From Nilaparvata lugens (lineage: Eukaryota > Arthropoda > Insecta > Hemiptera > Delphacidae), in the NCBI RefSeq assembly GCF_014356525.2, contig NC_052505.1, positions 17,244,135-17,308,134 of the forward strand: a stretch of DNA of 64,000 bases. The letters run 5' to 3'. A model generated the notes under the pieces. That model saw only the letters and a program-made list of their open reading frames with translations, ran no database searches and had not been told where the DNA came from. The number at the start of each line of letters is the position of its first letter. Position 1 is the stretch's first letter. Made by a program: the position numbers and the translations under genes. Below are positions 1 to 11,728 of the stretch, one piece after another.

Positions 1-50
1 ACTATTTTACAGGTTCAACCAATTTACCTAGGTAACCAATACATTCTATA

Positions 51-468
51 ACTAGTAGTTCTGTGAACAGTAGACCTCACGCAGTATTCTCATCCACAAG
101 TACCTGATTGAAACTATAGACCTTATGGAAATACAGCAATAGACTGGCTTCTCCACACATCTGTGTAATCACTTGTCAGCTGATTTATGATGAATAATTC
201 TATAGTCTGATTTTTACTCTAATATTGGCGTATGAAGGAGGCTCCTTTTTCCTTTTTTATTATACTTGAAATGCAAAATTTCCAAAAACCTTGTATATAC
301 GTCGACGCGCAATTAAAAAAGGAACATAACTGTCAAATTTCATGAAAATCTATTACCGTAAATGTGCAACATATAAACATATAAACATATAAACATCTAA
401 ACATTCAAACATTAAGAGAAATGCCAAACCGTCGACTTGAATCTTAGACCTCACTTCGCTCGGTCAAT
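51..468 (+). repeat. Dispersed repeat family X, copy 1
   Basis: This stretch recurs at 20210-20484 and, split in two, at 58339-59228. It begins ACTAGTAGTTCTGTGAACAG, passes a sequence like the 3' end of a LINE (CAAATTTCATGAAAATCTAT) and a short run of AAACAT steps, and ends at CTCACTTCGCTCGGTCAAT. The repetition is seen directly. That it is a retroelement end is inference from the general look of insect LINE 3' ends. No coding potential is seen. Confidence 0.6.
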
Positions 469-858
469 TAAAAAAACTCAGTATTATTTTTGTTACATCC
501 ACATTTATTGGACTTGTACTCAAGACTGCAGTTTCGTGTTGAAATCATCACATCTTCAGCTCTCCTATCATTCTAGGATGTATTCTGGGTATTGGGTTCA
601 ACCACATCCTATTCTATCTGGCTAGATATATGATTTTGATGTGAAACATTTGATGCTAAATTGGAGAATCAACCTAGTAAAAAAAGAAACTGTTATTTTC
701 AATAGCACTGTATTCCAATGGTATGACAATATCAATGGCTTTTTCTTTTCATTATGGAAAAATATGATATCCCCTCCCATACAATCAAATTATACTCAAC
801 CGATAAATTAATCGAAGAAACTTTATCGATAACAATCATCCAGGTCGATGTTAATAGC

Positions 859-1988
859 CTACTCCGTATCCATATAGAATAGAATGACTGCCTTTATTTT
901 ATACCTGGGAGGGCGTAGTTAGGGCGCAGTCGGCCCTCTCTTACACTTAACCCTGATATAATATGAGGAATACAGATGATTATTTGATTTTTACTACTAC
1001 TACTACTACACAAGATAGTATTGACGGCTGAAATTGCGAATTTTGCAAATTTGGAATTGCTGGATTAGTTATTCTCCTAGAGAAAGCAATAAAAAATTTA
1101 TGGATTCGAAACATTAATGATAGAATATTGTGAATTGCGGTAGTGTATTCAGAATTGTGGGAAATAGGGACGATTTAAGTGAGTTACTGCACATAATTCA
1201 TGTAGTATATAGTGGGCTGCAGTTGCGGAGGAAATCTTCAAAGGGTAATTTGCTGTGGCGCGCAGAAACAACAATGGACAATCGAAGTCTCTTTACTGCA
1301 GTTTAAAAGATCCTTTAGTGCGACATAAACTCCAAGTATTCGCCTACATACTATCTCAGAGTAAGTTACCGGTTTTGAGATGTATGGAGTAATTTTGTTC
1401 ATTATATTAATAATATGATTGTCTAGGAAAACTTTCTGTCATTTACTTAAACTACCCACATTTTCTTCCAAATGATAGTTTTATGCTCCACAAAATAGGT
1501 ACTGCACAGGGTTTCTTTATTGTCTTGGATGTGATGTCTCAATTGGATTATTCAAGAGAGACTTCAAGCTGTAGAACCTTAATATATGTCATCATTTTTA
1601 TCGTAATGGGAAAAGGAATTGGACGAACTTTCCCATGAAATATATAAGTTGCATAATGCCGTAAATATAACATCTTCTTCAGCACAGTATCAAAATGCAA
1701 GAGCAGCTTGAAAGAAGATTCGTATTTTGTAATCATTTCGATCTTTGATTAGAGTATCCGCAATGCCCAAGAGTAATACGGTTATAAGTGTGTTGTCCTC
1801 TTATAAACTTCTAACTCAAGGATGAAAAATATTTATTCTTCAATCCTTAAAGTCTGAAATAATTGGTTTCTAATATGCTTTTCCATATATCACCTCAGGA
1901 TAATCGAATTGCTACGATATTACTTTTCTCAGTTATGCTCTACTATTATGGCCTTCTCTGTACATTCTCTTCTTGAAGAGGCTTTATG
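859..1988. repeat. 1.1-kb segmental duplication, first copy
   Basis: Starts at CTACTCCGTATCC, passes two GAATA steps and GACTGC, and ends at CTTTATG. The same sequence resumes at 1989, where the GAATA steps are expanded to about 1 kb, and runs to 4114. The copies differ by scattered substitutions and small indels (for example an extra TACTAC step near 1000 and GTATATAGTGGG near 1206 in this copy). Both keep the same 62-codon minus-strand open frame (1548-1736 and 3673-3861) with one residue changed. That peptide matches nothing I recognise, so I do not call it a gene. Confidence 0.85.
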
Positions 1989-4114
1989 CTACTCCGTATC
2001 CATATAGAATAGAATAGAATAGAATGGAATAGAATAGAATAAATAGAATAGAATAGAATGGAATAGAATAGAATAGAATAAATAGAATAGAATAGAAAGA
2101 ATAGAATAGAATAGAATGGAATAGAATAGAATAGAATAGATAGAATAGAATAGAATGAATAGAATAGAATAGAATGAATAGAATAGAATAGAATGGAATA
2201 GAATAGAATAGAATGGAATAGAATAGAATAAATAGAATAGAATAGAATGAATAGAATAGAATAGAATGAATAGAATAGAATAGAATGGAATAGAATAGAA
2301 TAGAATGGAATAGAATAGAATAGAAAGAATAGAATAGAATAGAATGGAATAGAATAGAATAGAAGAATAGAATAGAATAGAAGAATAGAATAGAATGGAA
2401 TAGAATAGAATAGAAAGAATAGAATAGAATGAATAGAATAGAATAGAAGAATAGAATAGAATAGATAGAATAGAATAGAAAGAATAGAATAGAATGGAAT
2501 AGAATAGAATAGAATGGAATAGAATAGAATAGATAGAATAGAATAGATAGAATAGAATAGATAGAATAGAATAGAAAGAATAGAATAGAATGGAATAGAA
2601 TAGAATAGAATAAATAGAATAGAATAGAAAGAATAGAATAGAATGGAATAGAATAGAATAGATAGAATAGAATAGAATAAATAGAATAGAATAGAATGGA
2701 ATAGAATAGAATAGAATGGAATAGAATAGAATAGATAGAATAGAATAGATAGAATAGAATAGAATGAATAGAATAGAATAAATAGAATAGAATAGAATGG
2801 AATAGAATAGAATAGAATAGAATGGAATAGAATAGAATAGAATGAATAGAATAGAATAGAAGAATAGAATAGAATGGAATAGAATAGAATAGATAGAATA
2901 GAATAGAATAAATAGAATAGAATAGAATAGATAGAATAGAATAGAAGAATAGAATAGAATGGAATAGAATAGAATAGATAGAATAGAATAGAATAGAATA
3001 GAATAGAATAGAATAGAATAGAATGACTGCTTTCATTTTATACCTGGGAGGGCGTAGTTAGGGCGCAGTCGGCCCTCTCTTACACTTAACCTTGATATAT
3101 GAGGAATAAAGATGATTATTTGATTTTTACTACTACACAAGATGGTATTGACGGCTGAAATTGCGAATTTTGCAAATTTGGAATTGCTGGATTAGTTATT
3201 CTCCTAGAGAAAGCAATAAAAAATTTATGGATTCGAAACATTAATGATAGAATATTGTGAATTGCGGTAGTGTATTCAGAATTGTGGGAAATAGGGACGA
3301 TTTAAGTGAGTTACTGCACATAATTCATGTAGTATATTCCGCTGCAGTTGCGGAGGAAATCTTCAAAGGGTAATTTGCTGTGGCGCGCAGAAACAACAAT
3401 GGACAATCGAAGTCTCTTTACTGCAGTTTAAAAGATCCTTTAGTGCGACATAAACTCCAAGTATTCGCCTACATACTATCTCAGAGTAAGTTACTGGTTT
3501 TGAGATGTATGGAGTAATTTTGTTCATTATATTAATAATATGATTGTCTAGGAAAACTTTCTGTCATTTACTTAAACTACCCACATTTTCTTCCAAATGA
3601 TAGTTTTATGCTCCACAAAATAGGTACTGCACAGGGTTTCTTTATTGTCTTGGATGTGATGTCTCAATTGGATTATTCAAGAGAGACTTCAAGCTGTAGA
3701 ACCTTAATATATGTCATCATTTTTATCGTAATGGGGAAAGGAATTGGAAGAACTTTCCCATGAAATATATAAGTTGCATAATGCCGTAAATATAACATCT
3801 TCTTCAGCACAGTATCAAAATGCAAGAGCAGCTTGAAAGAAGATTCGTATTTTGTAATCATTTCGATCTTTGATTAGAGTATCCGCAATGCCCAAGAGTA
3901 ATACGGTTATAAGTGTGTTGTCCTCTTATAAACTTCTAACTCAAGGATGAAAAATATTTATTCTTCAATCCTTTAAGTTTGAAATAATTGGTTTCAAATA
4001 TGTATTTCCATATATCACCTCGGGATAATCGAATTGCTACGATATTACTTTTCTCAGTTATGCTCTCACTATTAAGGCCTTCTCTGTACATTCTCTTCTT
4101 GAAGATGCTTTATG
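1989..4114. repeat. 1.1-kb segmental duplication, second copy (contains GAATA array)
   Basis: Second copy of the unit at 859-1988, joined head to tail at 1988/1989, where CTTTATG meets CTACTCCG. The difference in length is almost wholly the pentanucleotide array 2006-3024. The unit ends at about 4114; beyond that the sequence is unrelated to the first copy's continuation. Confidence 0.85.
2006..3024. repeat. GAATA/GAATG pentanucleotide satellite
   Basis: About 1,019 bp made almost only of GAATA, with interspersed GAATG and 4- or 6-base variants (GATA, AAATA). The GG-containing variants recur every three or four units, giving a loose second-order pattern. The 350-codon open frame across it on the minus strand is a by-product: in that reading the repeat has no stop codons and encodes only F, Y, S, I, L, H and P. 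In the first copy of the host segment the same site holds only about two units (881-894), so the expansion is local. Confidence 0.97.
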
Positions 4115-5582
4115 TTCACATAAGGTGTATGAGATCTCATCACTGTATAGTCGCATCTATTTATTTCTTGAAATGGAAAGGAAATGTAGAAGCGGTGTTG
4201 TGTATTAAAGATAAAACTATAATAGTATACTAGATCTAGAGTTACACTACCATCGAATAGAATTTAATCTAGTTATTATGAATTAATTTATCTTATTTGT
4301 ATTATAAATAAAACAGTAATAGCTCATACTTGAACCAAATCTACTGCATATTTTATTTCCTCTATGGTATTAGTATACAAGTGTATACTAAGAAAACTGT
4401 ATCTAATAATATTTTCACTGTATCACTAATACGATACTCATAGAAAATATATTTGAAGAACTATCCATGCTTGTGGAGAGTGTTTATTCTGATATACTTC
4501 TTGTTGTTGGTAGTAAAACCAACGTTAGCAAAAAATCTTAACTAATAGGAAGTTTAGGAACATTCACTAACCAACGTTAATATAAACCTACTCTAAACTA
4601 ATAGGAACAGAATGTTGGATGTCTGCAAGACCTCAGAGAGTTCTACATCTAAATTTGTCGCAGCTTGAGTATGTTCCTGAAACTACTCCAAGTAATGCTT
4701 TTCTTGGAGGCTATAATGTCTCGTTTGTTGAGAATGTGAGTGTAGGGAAGTGCACTGTCTTTCGCAGAACTGCGAATAGTGAAGATGGGTTCCAGTTAGC
4801 AGATAAGACCGATTCGTAAAACGTTTATGGACCATTAAGAGCCGCTCTAGTCTTTGCAGTAGCCATGAATAATAATTATACATGCTGTGCAGGGCTTGTA
4901 ATGTTTGGTCGTTTTGCTGTTCAATACTGTACGGTCGCTCAATAGCTCACTAGACATATTCCAGCTTCCAGCAATGGGTCCATATGCCTGTTAAAACGGC
5001 CTGGCAAGATGACGATAAGCAGCCATTATCTTCTCAATCCTTATATTATTCTTTGTTTCGGACTTCGAATATAGCATAGTATTTGCGCTCATTCATCTAC
5101 AGAAAAGCATACTGTTGAGGCCTAAGAATAACCCTTTATTTGTATTTGTAGCTAATTTTGAAAAAGGCGACTGAAAGGAAAGTAGCTTTTTTATTTATTT
5201 ATTCATTGCATAAAAAAACTTCAGTATCGGAATGAAGAACAGGCGCTAACCTGATATTCTTTATGTGACATTCTTTATAGAAAGTGAGTCTATTTCTTTT
5301 ATATAATTCAAACATACATTTCAGGTAAGAGCAACAGGCGTTCGCCCAAAACTGCTTTAAACCTTAATTTAGAATAAGAAATTCTAGAGGTTATGTAGAA
5401 ATTATCTCTTGATTCAACACACACAATAATTTCAAGAACAAAAAATGTAACAACCGATATTCTCATTCCATTTCATCAATTCCACATCCAAACAAAAAAA
5501 TTCTATCAAAATTGCAAAAACATTGAAAATTTCACTTGTAACCACAATAAAAATTAAGTTTTGTCTCACTCTTACTACATAC
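4115..5582. other. No gene recognised
   Basis: AT-rich sequence without a supported gene. A 66-codon plus-strand frame starts at an ATG at 4619 and ends at 4819. It is slightly GC-richer than its surroundings but resembles no family I know. Confidence 0.5.
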
Positions 5583-5640
5583 GAAGGGCACAGGGGAAAA
5601 ACGATCAAAGTCACAAAATCTTTTTTCTTTTTCTTCTTCG

Positions 5641-5671
<31 letters not shown>

Positions 5672-5780
5672 CTTCTTCTTCTTCTTCTTCTTCTTCTTCT
5701 TCTTCTTCTTCTTTTCCTCCTTCTCATTCTCCTTCTCCTTCTAAGCTGAGAATATTGTTCGTTTTTCCTTTGTGCCCTTC
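5583..5780. repeat. CTT microsatellite inside a 26-bp inverted repeat
   Basis: A CTT run of about 75 bp (roughly 5635-5712) is bracketed by 5583-5608 and 5755-5780, which are near-perfect reverse complements (GAAGGGCACA at the outer ends). This suggests a small inverted-repeat element whose inside has been taken over by the microsatellite. The run makes polyphenylalanine and polyleucine frames that are not genes. Confidence 0.7.
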
Positions 5781-6590
5781 CAGTGGCGCCATTTCACCAA
5801 ACTGCAAGGGGGGGGGGTAAAAACCAAGAGGTATGAGGAGGGAAGAAATACCCCCAAAGGATAGAGGGTTCTGGATTTTCCCCATGAATATTACATTCGA
5901 AGATGTTATTAAATGCTTATTTTTTCCAGTTTTATACAAATGTGGTTGAAGTATCAATACAAACATATACATTATTAGTTATTGAATCATGAAATATTTA
6001 TTAGAAATATGGACCTACAGTAGTGGCCCTGTAGCTATAGGCCCTAAAGTAGGAACTGAACACTGAAACAGATTTCTTAAAAATCATGGGAAAAGAAACA
6101 TTTTTCTTTTACAATGACAATTTCATTGGGGATCATATTCTAAAATATGTAACTTTCAGTTAGAGAGCTAAAGAAACATTAAGCTGTTCCCATAACTCTC
6201 ACCAACTCTGTACATACATTATTTTTGATTGTCTGTGCCCTTTCTTTTGCTTTCACTGTGACATCTTGCAACTTGTCAATTCTCACGTTGAAATTTATGC
6301 ACTTATTCTACCCTGATCAATAATTGTACCCTTTCTATATTTAAGTTTCAACTATACCTCAGAGAAAAATATATTATTCTTTATTACTCCGTATCCGTAG
6401 ACATACGTTCAAGGCAATTTTGCTACATTGTTGAAACTGTAGAAGGAACTATACTAATGCTGTTTAAAAAAGTATTAAATCAGTATGAGATTCTAAGGAT
6501 TCGTAAAGATAGACCCGCATTTTCATTGTTTATCTGATCCGTGACCCTGGCGTAGACCCCCCCCTGCCCCCCCCCTAAATGGTGCCCCTG
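5781..6590. mobile_element. hAT-like non-autonomous DNA transposon
   Basis: The left end CAGTGGCGCCATTT and the right end AAATGGTGCCCCTG are inverted repeats (12 of 14 match) of the CAGNG type seen in hAT elements. Flanking octamers TGCCCTTC (5773-5780) and AGCCCTTC (6591-6598) agree at seven of eight positions, as an aged 8-bp target-site duplication would. Both ends carry runs of G/C just inside the repeat. No transposase frame is present. Confidence 0.7.
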
Positions 6591-6598
6591 AGCCCTTC

Positions 6599-8084
6599 AT
6601 ATACATACTAACATAGAACGAATTTTGTACACAGTGGAAAGTGTTCGAGTCAGTTTCTATTATTTAGCTTTTATATTGATTCTGACACAGCACTAAGATA
6701 CTTGGATATTACAATTCACATTAAGTCACGAATTCAAGTATTTTCAAGTATTCAACTAGGTCTCGGGTTGAGAAAAATCTTTCTAAATTCTATACAAATA
6801 AGGAATCGGAGTTGAAATCGGGCATGAATGAATCATCTTTCCATTTATTTGTTGATGCCATATGGTACTCATTTGATTGTACAACAGTCTGTTGACCCAC
6901 ATGAACGTGATTATATTCTTGGAGCTACGATCTGGTCGTTGAATGATAAATACATTAACTTTCGTTTAAGGAAACTTGTTCTGTGAATAATAATCGAAAC
7001 ATGGTAGCTGAAGAAATTCAATCTGGTAAGATCTGGCCATAAGATGCTGGATTATGTGATTATTGTCTGGAATCATTTGTCGAGCCAAACTATAAATTTA
7101 GAATAATGTACTGTACACTGTTTATCAAAAATGGAACATAACATTGATTTATGTTTATTTGTTACTGCCTACTGTCTGCCTATCAAGAGTAGGGAGTGAC
7201 TTATTCCATGAAATTTATCATGAAACTGAAATGATTACAAATCATATAATATATAATATATTATAGATCATATTATGCTTCGCCCAAAACTATTCTATTC
7301 CCAAATTATGCATATGTTATCATGCTCACAATGGAATAGCCTACTAGATATCAGTAGGCCTATATAAGGGAAAACTTACAAAAACTTAAAGATTGTTTCA
7401 TTTTCTCTGGCCTATATGAGAAGAGTAGGCCTTACACAACATTTCAAAGGTTCTACAACAAAGGTTGATCTATAATGGTAAGGAAACCAAAGTTTGCCAT
7501 TATCTTGATCTTAAAAATGAATAAAAAATCTAAATTCAATTTCAAACCTGGAAATTATCTGAATAAGTGAGTTATTGATTCCATTATTGATACTGTTCTT
7601 GATCTCACTCTAATAACTTCTTTGCATATGTGACTTATTTGAAGCAAAATTTTCAACAAAATAAAGCGAACACCGCAGTCATATTTATAAACTCACTTAT
7701 TTGCTAAATCAATATTTGCTTAGAGTTCCACATCCTGTTCGTCATCGAACATGTGTGCTCTATTTTATCACAAGCAAATAAGTGGTAGCAATGATATGTA
7801 GCTCGCATTCAATCTGTACAAGCTGCAAAGATGAGACTGTGTTTGATCTAGCCAAACGAAATATCAACAATAATCAATAATCGAGATCCGGTTATTGATA
7901 GTTGATTAAAGCCGGATGTTGAGTGAATAACACAGAAGCATTACAATCATTTCTTCATTACCTGGTGTTAATCGAGTGAAGTTTCCGAATCCATGTAGGG
8001 AATTAACGTAATAGATAATATGTTTTTAAGCAGGTAGGTAATTGAAACAATTGACAATAAATGAGTAGCAGATGTACTTTTCAG
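6599..8084. other. No gene recognised
   Basis: AT-rich, low-complexity-poor sequence. I see no coding frame, RNA gene or clear repeat. It follows directly on the right target-site copy of the hAT-like element. Confidence 0.5.
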
Positions 8085-8320
8085 GTGTGAGAGAGGTGGG
8101 CGAGAAAGAGAGAGGGTTGAATGGAGCAGAAAGAGGTTGTATGAGCTAGAAGGAGTGAAGAGGAGAGAGTGAACGAATGCAGAGATGGAAAGAGATAAAG
8201 AGTTGGAGAGAGAGTGATTGAGAAGGTAAGGAGAGAGAGGTGGTAAGAAAAGTAAATAGAGTGAATGAGAGTAAGGAGAGTGGATAGTGTGAATGAATTC
8301 ATAAAGTAGTGCTTGAGGGA
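8085..8320. repeat. Purine-rich GA tract
   Basis: The plus strand is strongly biased to G and A, with many GAGAGA runs and few pyrimidines. Similar tracts lie at 22600-23110 and 26340-26450. Overlapping open frames on the minus strand (serine- and leucine-rich) come from this composition and are not supported as genes. Confidence 0.6.
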
Positions 8321-8931
8321 GCTCAGTAGGCAGTAACGATTGCACACTTGTTAATGAATTGGATGAGTTTCGTATCGGCACTTAGCTTGTAATTAAAATC
8401 GTCCTAATCACAACTCGCTGCTCGATCTGGAATCCTTCGATCTTCATAGAGTTGATAATTTTTTCTAGAGTCTAGAGTAGCTTTTCATTATCATGAGCTT
8501 ATCTAAAACTACATAAAAATTGGCTAAATCGTCATAGTAGTGTACGATTTTATAGTCAAATTTAGATAGTTCATTAGTAAGAAAGCAAATTTCATAGACG
8601 TTTCTATAATCAGTGTTTTTATGACCAGTTTTTTTTTAAAAACTCAAAAAACTAACATTATGAATTTTCCAAAATGAAGTTTCATCATTGTAAGAGTTTT
8701 TTTTTCAAATACCATTAACAGTGGCCAAAAGACAATGTTGTCTCTTAACGGTTTCATTTTTATTTATCCATTTATCTATGACATTGTGTACAAATACTTA
8801 ACATGAGGAAAGGCACAACAGGCTCATGCCCAAAACTGTCCCATTTCCAATTTATACTATACTGTCCAAATCAAAATTTTGGCTATGTCACTTTCACTTT
8901 TCAAAATACAATTATGGCTGTTTATATTACC

Positions 8932-8965
8932 ACTAGTAGTTCTGTGAACAGTGGACCTCGCTCAG
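8932..8965 (+). repeat. Fragment of repeat family X
   Basis: ACTAGTAGTTCTGTGAACAG followed by a diverged TGGACCTCGCTCAG, matching the start of family X at 51 and 58339. The rest of the family sequence is missing here. Confidence 0.6.
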
Positions 8966-9137
8966 TTACAAACCACAGCCTCCTCTTATACTGTCCATCA
9001 GAGTAAATCCTGACTGTATGTTGTGTCGACGAGATATCGGTGTGAAAACGGCTAATGGCTGTTGGGGTTGGTGTATTAAAAATGTTAGCATCAAAAGCTA
9101 ATCTCCTTCAAGACATACTGGCAACAGGACAGCCCGC

Positions 9138-9232
9138 AATCAATCAATAGTTCGTTTATTTATTCACAATGGAGACAACGAGTTTCTCCGAATATGTCTC
9201 CTTAACAGAAAAAAATTGTGAAGATATAAATT
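9138..9232 (-). mobile_element. LINE 3' end, 5'-truncated, left of the minisatellite
   Basis: Read on the minus strand it runs from AATTTATATC through GTTGTCTCCATTGTGAATAA to an ATTGATTGATTG tail, with an AATAAA signal just before the tail: the usual form of a non-LTR retrotransposon 3' end. A second copy in the same orientation lies at 19588-19690, so the whole 27-bp array sits between two copies of the same LINE end. Family not identified. Confidence 0.55.
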
Positions 9233-9301
9233 AGCACTGCTGTTATCCAATCAGAGAGAAGCACTGCTGTTAGCCAACCACAGACGAGCACTGCTGTTAT
9301 C
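9233..9301 (+). repeat. 27-bp minisatellite, left remnant
   Basis: About two and a half units of the same repeat that fills 11729-12336 and 13411-19588. It stops at GTTATC (9301). The array resumes at 11729 with CAATCAC, exactly the next bases of the unit, so the DNA between was inserted into a continuous array. Confidence 0.9.
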
Positions 9302-10149
9302 TATGACTTACCTCATAATGTGGATACCAATACATATATTTATGCAGACGACACTACCCTGATCGTGATAACTGGTCGTGATATTCTGACAGTTGGTGAA
9401 GGGGCTACTAATGCAATGACACAGGTTTCTGATTGGTTTGCAGCTAATGGTGTTCTATTGAACCAAGCCAAGACACAGACAGTTGTCTTCAGTTTAAGAC
9501 CATATGTGAGCGACCCCTCGATTTCTAATAAGGCCAGATTTCTTGGACTGACGGTGGATAACGATCTGTCTTGGGCTCCTCATATTGATACGGTTTTAGA
9601 TAGGTTGTCTCGAGTGAACTTCCTCTTACTGCGTTTGATGTCATGTTTGCCTTTTGAATATGTAAAATCTTCATATTTTGCTCTGTTCCAGTCGGTTCTG
9701 TGGTATGGTCTGGTGTTCTGGGGTAATGCTACCAGGATTGGAGAGGTATTAATAATGCAGAAGAGAGCTATCAGAATAATGAGTAGAGCCGATAGAATAG
9801 CCCACTGTAAGCCACTTTTTGTTGAGCTTGGCATTCTTACGGTAGTGAATCTGTATATATTCAGTAGCCTTGTTCACACTCATAAGTGTAGAGAAACGCT
9901 CCAATGTAGATCGAACGTTCATGGGATTAATACTCGACATAGTCATGACATCAACATTCCTTTTGTCCGTCTGGAGAGGCTAAGGTCCAGCCATCTGATA
10001 ATGGGTAGACGTTTATTTAATAAATTACCCCTCAAGTTTAGAGACATGAGAACCATATAGTTCAAGAATACTCTACATACGTGGCTCTGCGCTAACCCCT
10101 TCTATCATGTTGACGAGTTTTTTGAGCTGCCTGAATCCAGTTTAGACCT
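9302..10149 (+). pseudogene. Non-LTR retrotransposon reverse transcriptase, C-terminal part (degenerate)
   Basis: Reading in frame from 9302 gives the catalytic YADD box (IYADDTTL), then the usual thumb-side motif (ANGVLLNQAKT), FLGLTVD, and a C-terminal region with WYGLVFWGNATR and LFNKLPLKFRDM. This is the 3' half of a LINE ORF2. The endonuclease and the first palm motifs are missing, so the copy is 5'-truncated. An in-frame TAG at 10058-10060 interrupts it; the frame then continues with FKNTLHTWLCANPF up to the RTE insertion site. It entered the minisatellite at 9301/9302, and its 3' part is at 11568-11728. I would place it near the Jockey/CR1 group but the clade is uncertain. Confidence 0.85.
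10138..10149. repeat. Target-site duplication of the RTE element, left copy
   Basis: CAGTTTAGACCT occurs here and at 11556-11567, immediately outside the RTE insertion. It belongs to the host LINE sequence. Confidence 0.85.
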
Positions 10150-11555
10150 TCTTCTTCATGTACCGTCTCCATGGCGGAGGTTGGCTATCATGATGGCGAT
10201 TTTAATTTTATTTACAGCTGCTCTGAATAGGTCATTGGATGTACACTGGAACCAATCCCTTAAGTTGCGCAACCAAGATATTCGTCTTCTGCCCACTGAT
10301 CTCTTGCCTGTTATTTTTCCTTGCATAATAAGGTGCAATATTTCATATTTCTTTCCCCTCATTATGTGACCTAGATACTTTAACTTTCGTTCCTTAATTT
10401 CACCTATGAGCTCTGGCCTTTTCTCCATTCTTCTGAGAACCTCTTCATTTGTTACATGGTCTGTATATGAGATTCTCAGCATTCTGCGATAGGTCCAAAA
10501 CTCAAAGGCTTGAATTCTCTTTTCACATAATTTATTCAAGGTCCATGCTTACATGCCATATAACAGAACTGGAAACACGAAACACTTAAGGAGACGAATT
10601 CGGAGATCCATTTTTATATCTCTTGATATCAGTAGACTCTTCAATTTGATAAATGCAGCACGTGCCTTCTCTATCCTGATTTTAATTTCAGTGTAGTGAT
10701 CAGCGTTAGAAGTTACCCGGGCCCCAAGATATGTGTATGCATCTACCCGCTCCAATCTCTCATCTCCAGCAAAGAGATCATCCAAAGGAGGTACATTTTT
10801 AGTAAAAATCATGTACTTTGTCTTCTTGGCATTGAGACTTAGACCAGCTTCCTTACTTGCAGTGATGACACTATTCAACATTCTCTGGAGATCCTCTATG
10901 TTCTCAGCCAGCAGGACAGTATCATCAGCATACCTCAGGTTGTTGATGGGTATGCCATTGACTTTTATCCCTCCTGTCTCATCTTCCAGGGCCTTGCTGA
11001 TTATTTTCTCCGAATAAATGTTGAAGAGAAGCGGTGACAGAACACACCCCTGACGAACCCCTCTCTTAATTTCCAGCTCCTCACTACACTCTGATTGCAC
11101 CCGTATTGTAGCCTTCTGATGATAATACAAGTTTCTTATCAGGCGAAGATCATATGCATCTATTTGAGACTCTTTCAGGATTTCAAATAGCCTATTATGT
11201 TGTACCTTGTCAAAAGCCTTCTGATAGTCTATAAAACAGGCGACTATTGGTTGGTTCACATCTAGGCAACGCTGCACAATGACATTGAAAGCAAACAGAG
11301 CCTCCCGTGTACCAAAACCATTCCTGAAGCCAAACTGAGTATTTGATAAATTCTCTTCCAGCCTGTTGTAGATCCTCCTATGAATTATCTTGAGCAATCC
11401 CTTCATTGTATGACTCATCAGGCTGATCGTTCGGTAATCTTCACACTTCCTAGCATTGGACTTTTTTGGAAGAGTGATAGAGATTGACTTCAACCATTCG
11501 GTGGGAAATACACCAGTCCTGTAGATTTTATTATATAAGTGTGTAAGAATTCCCA
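10150..11555 (-). pseudogene. RTE-type retrotransposon, 5'-truncated reverse transcriptase
   Basis: The minus strand encodes an RTE reverse transcriptase from about 11556 down to a stop near 10156. Visible motifs are FRNGFGTREALFAF, the motif A region CFIDYQKAFDKV, motif B GVRQGCVLSPLLFN, the catalytic LRYADDTVLLAE, then LLYGM, VTNEEVLRR, KLKYLGHIMR and GRRRISWLRNLRDW, all typical of RTE ORFs. The N-terminal endonuclease is absent. A TAA at 10549-10551 sits in frame between LLYGM and AWTLNK, so the copy is dead unless that base is an error. The 3' end is a short GAA run next to the target site. The 12-bp duplication on both sides shows an intact insertion event. Confidence 0.93.
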
Positions 11556-11567
11556 CAGTTTAGACCT
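11556..11567. repeat. Target-site duplication of the RTE element, right copy
   Basis: CAGTTTAGACCT, identical to 10138-10149. A partial echo (AGTTTAGACCTATA) follows directly at 11570 and belongs to the host LINE. Confidence 0.85.
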
Positions 11568-11728
11568 ATAGTTTAGACCTATAATGCTATAAAATCATTG
11601 AAACCATAGAGGCATAATAATTTGACTAGTACTCTATTATGTATGTGTTCTAATATTTTGACGTGATCTCATGAATCTATAGATGTTTCAAGGATCGAGA
11701 AATATATCTATCTAACTATCTATCTATC
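11568..11728 (+). mobile_element. 3' end of the LINE interrupted by the RTE
   Basis: Continuation of the element at 9302-10149 after the RTE insertion. It is non-coding and ends in a TATC-type tail (TATCTATCTAACTATCTATC), a common LINE terminus. The minisatellite resumes immediately. The possible target duplication is only TATC, shared with the satellite unit. Confidence 0.75.

Noticed and set aside
1548..1736. 62-codon frame conserved in both copies of the segmental duplication
   Set aside because: Conservation follows from the recent duplication; the peptide has no known relative.
1984..3036. 350-codon minus-strand frame of F, Y, S, I, L
   Set aside because: It is the GAATA satellite read in a stop-free frame; no non-repetitive sequence and no homologue.
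4619..4819. 66-codon frame with an ATG, slightly GC-rich, starting MSARPQRVLHLNLSQ
   Set aside because: No recognisable domain, splice signals unclear, and an equally long frame lies on the other strand.
5523..5749. Polyphenylalanine and polyleucine frames
   Set aside because: Translation of the CTT microsatellite.
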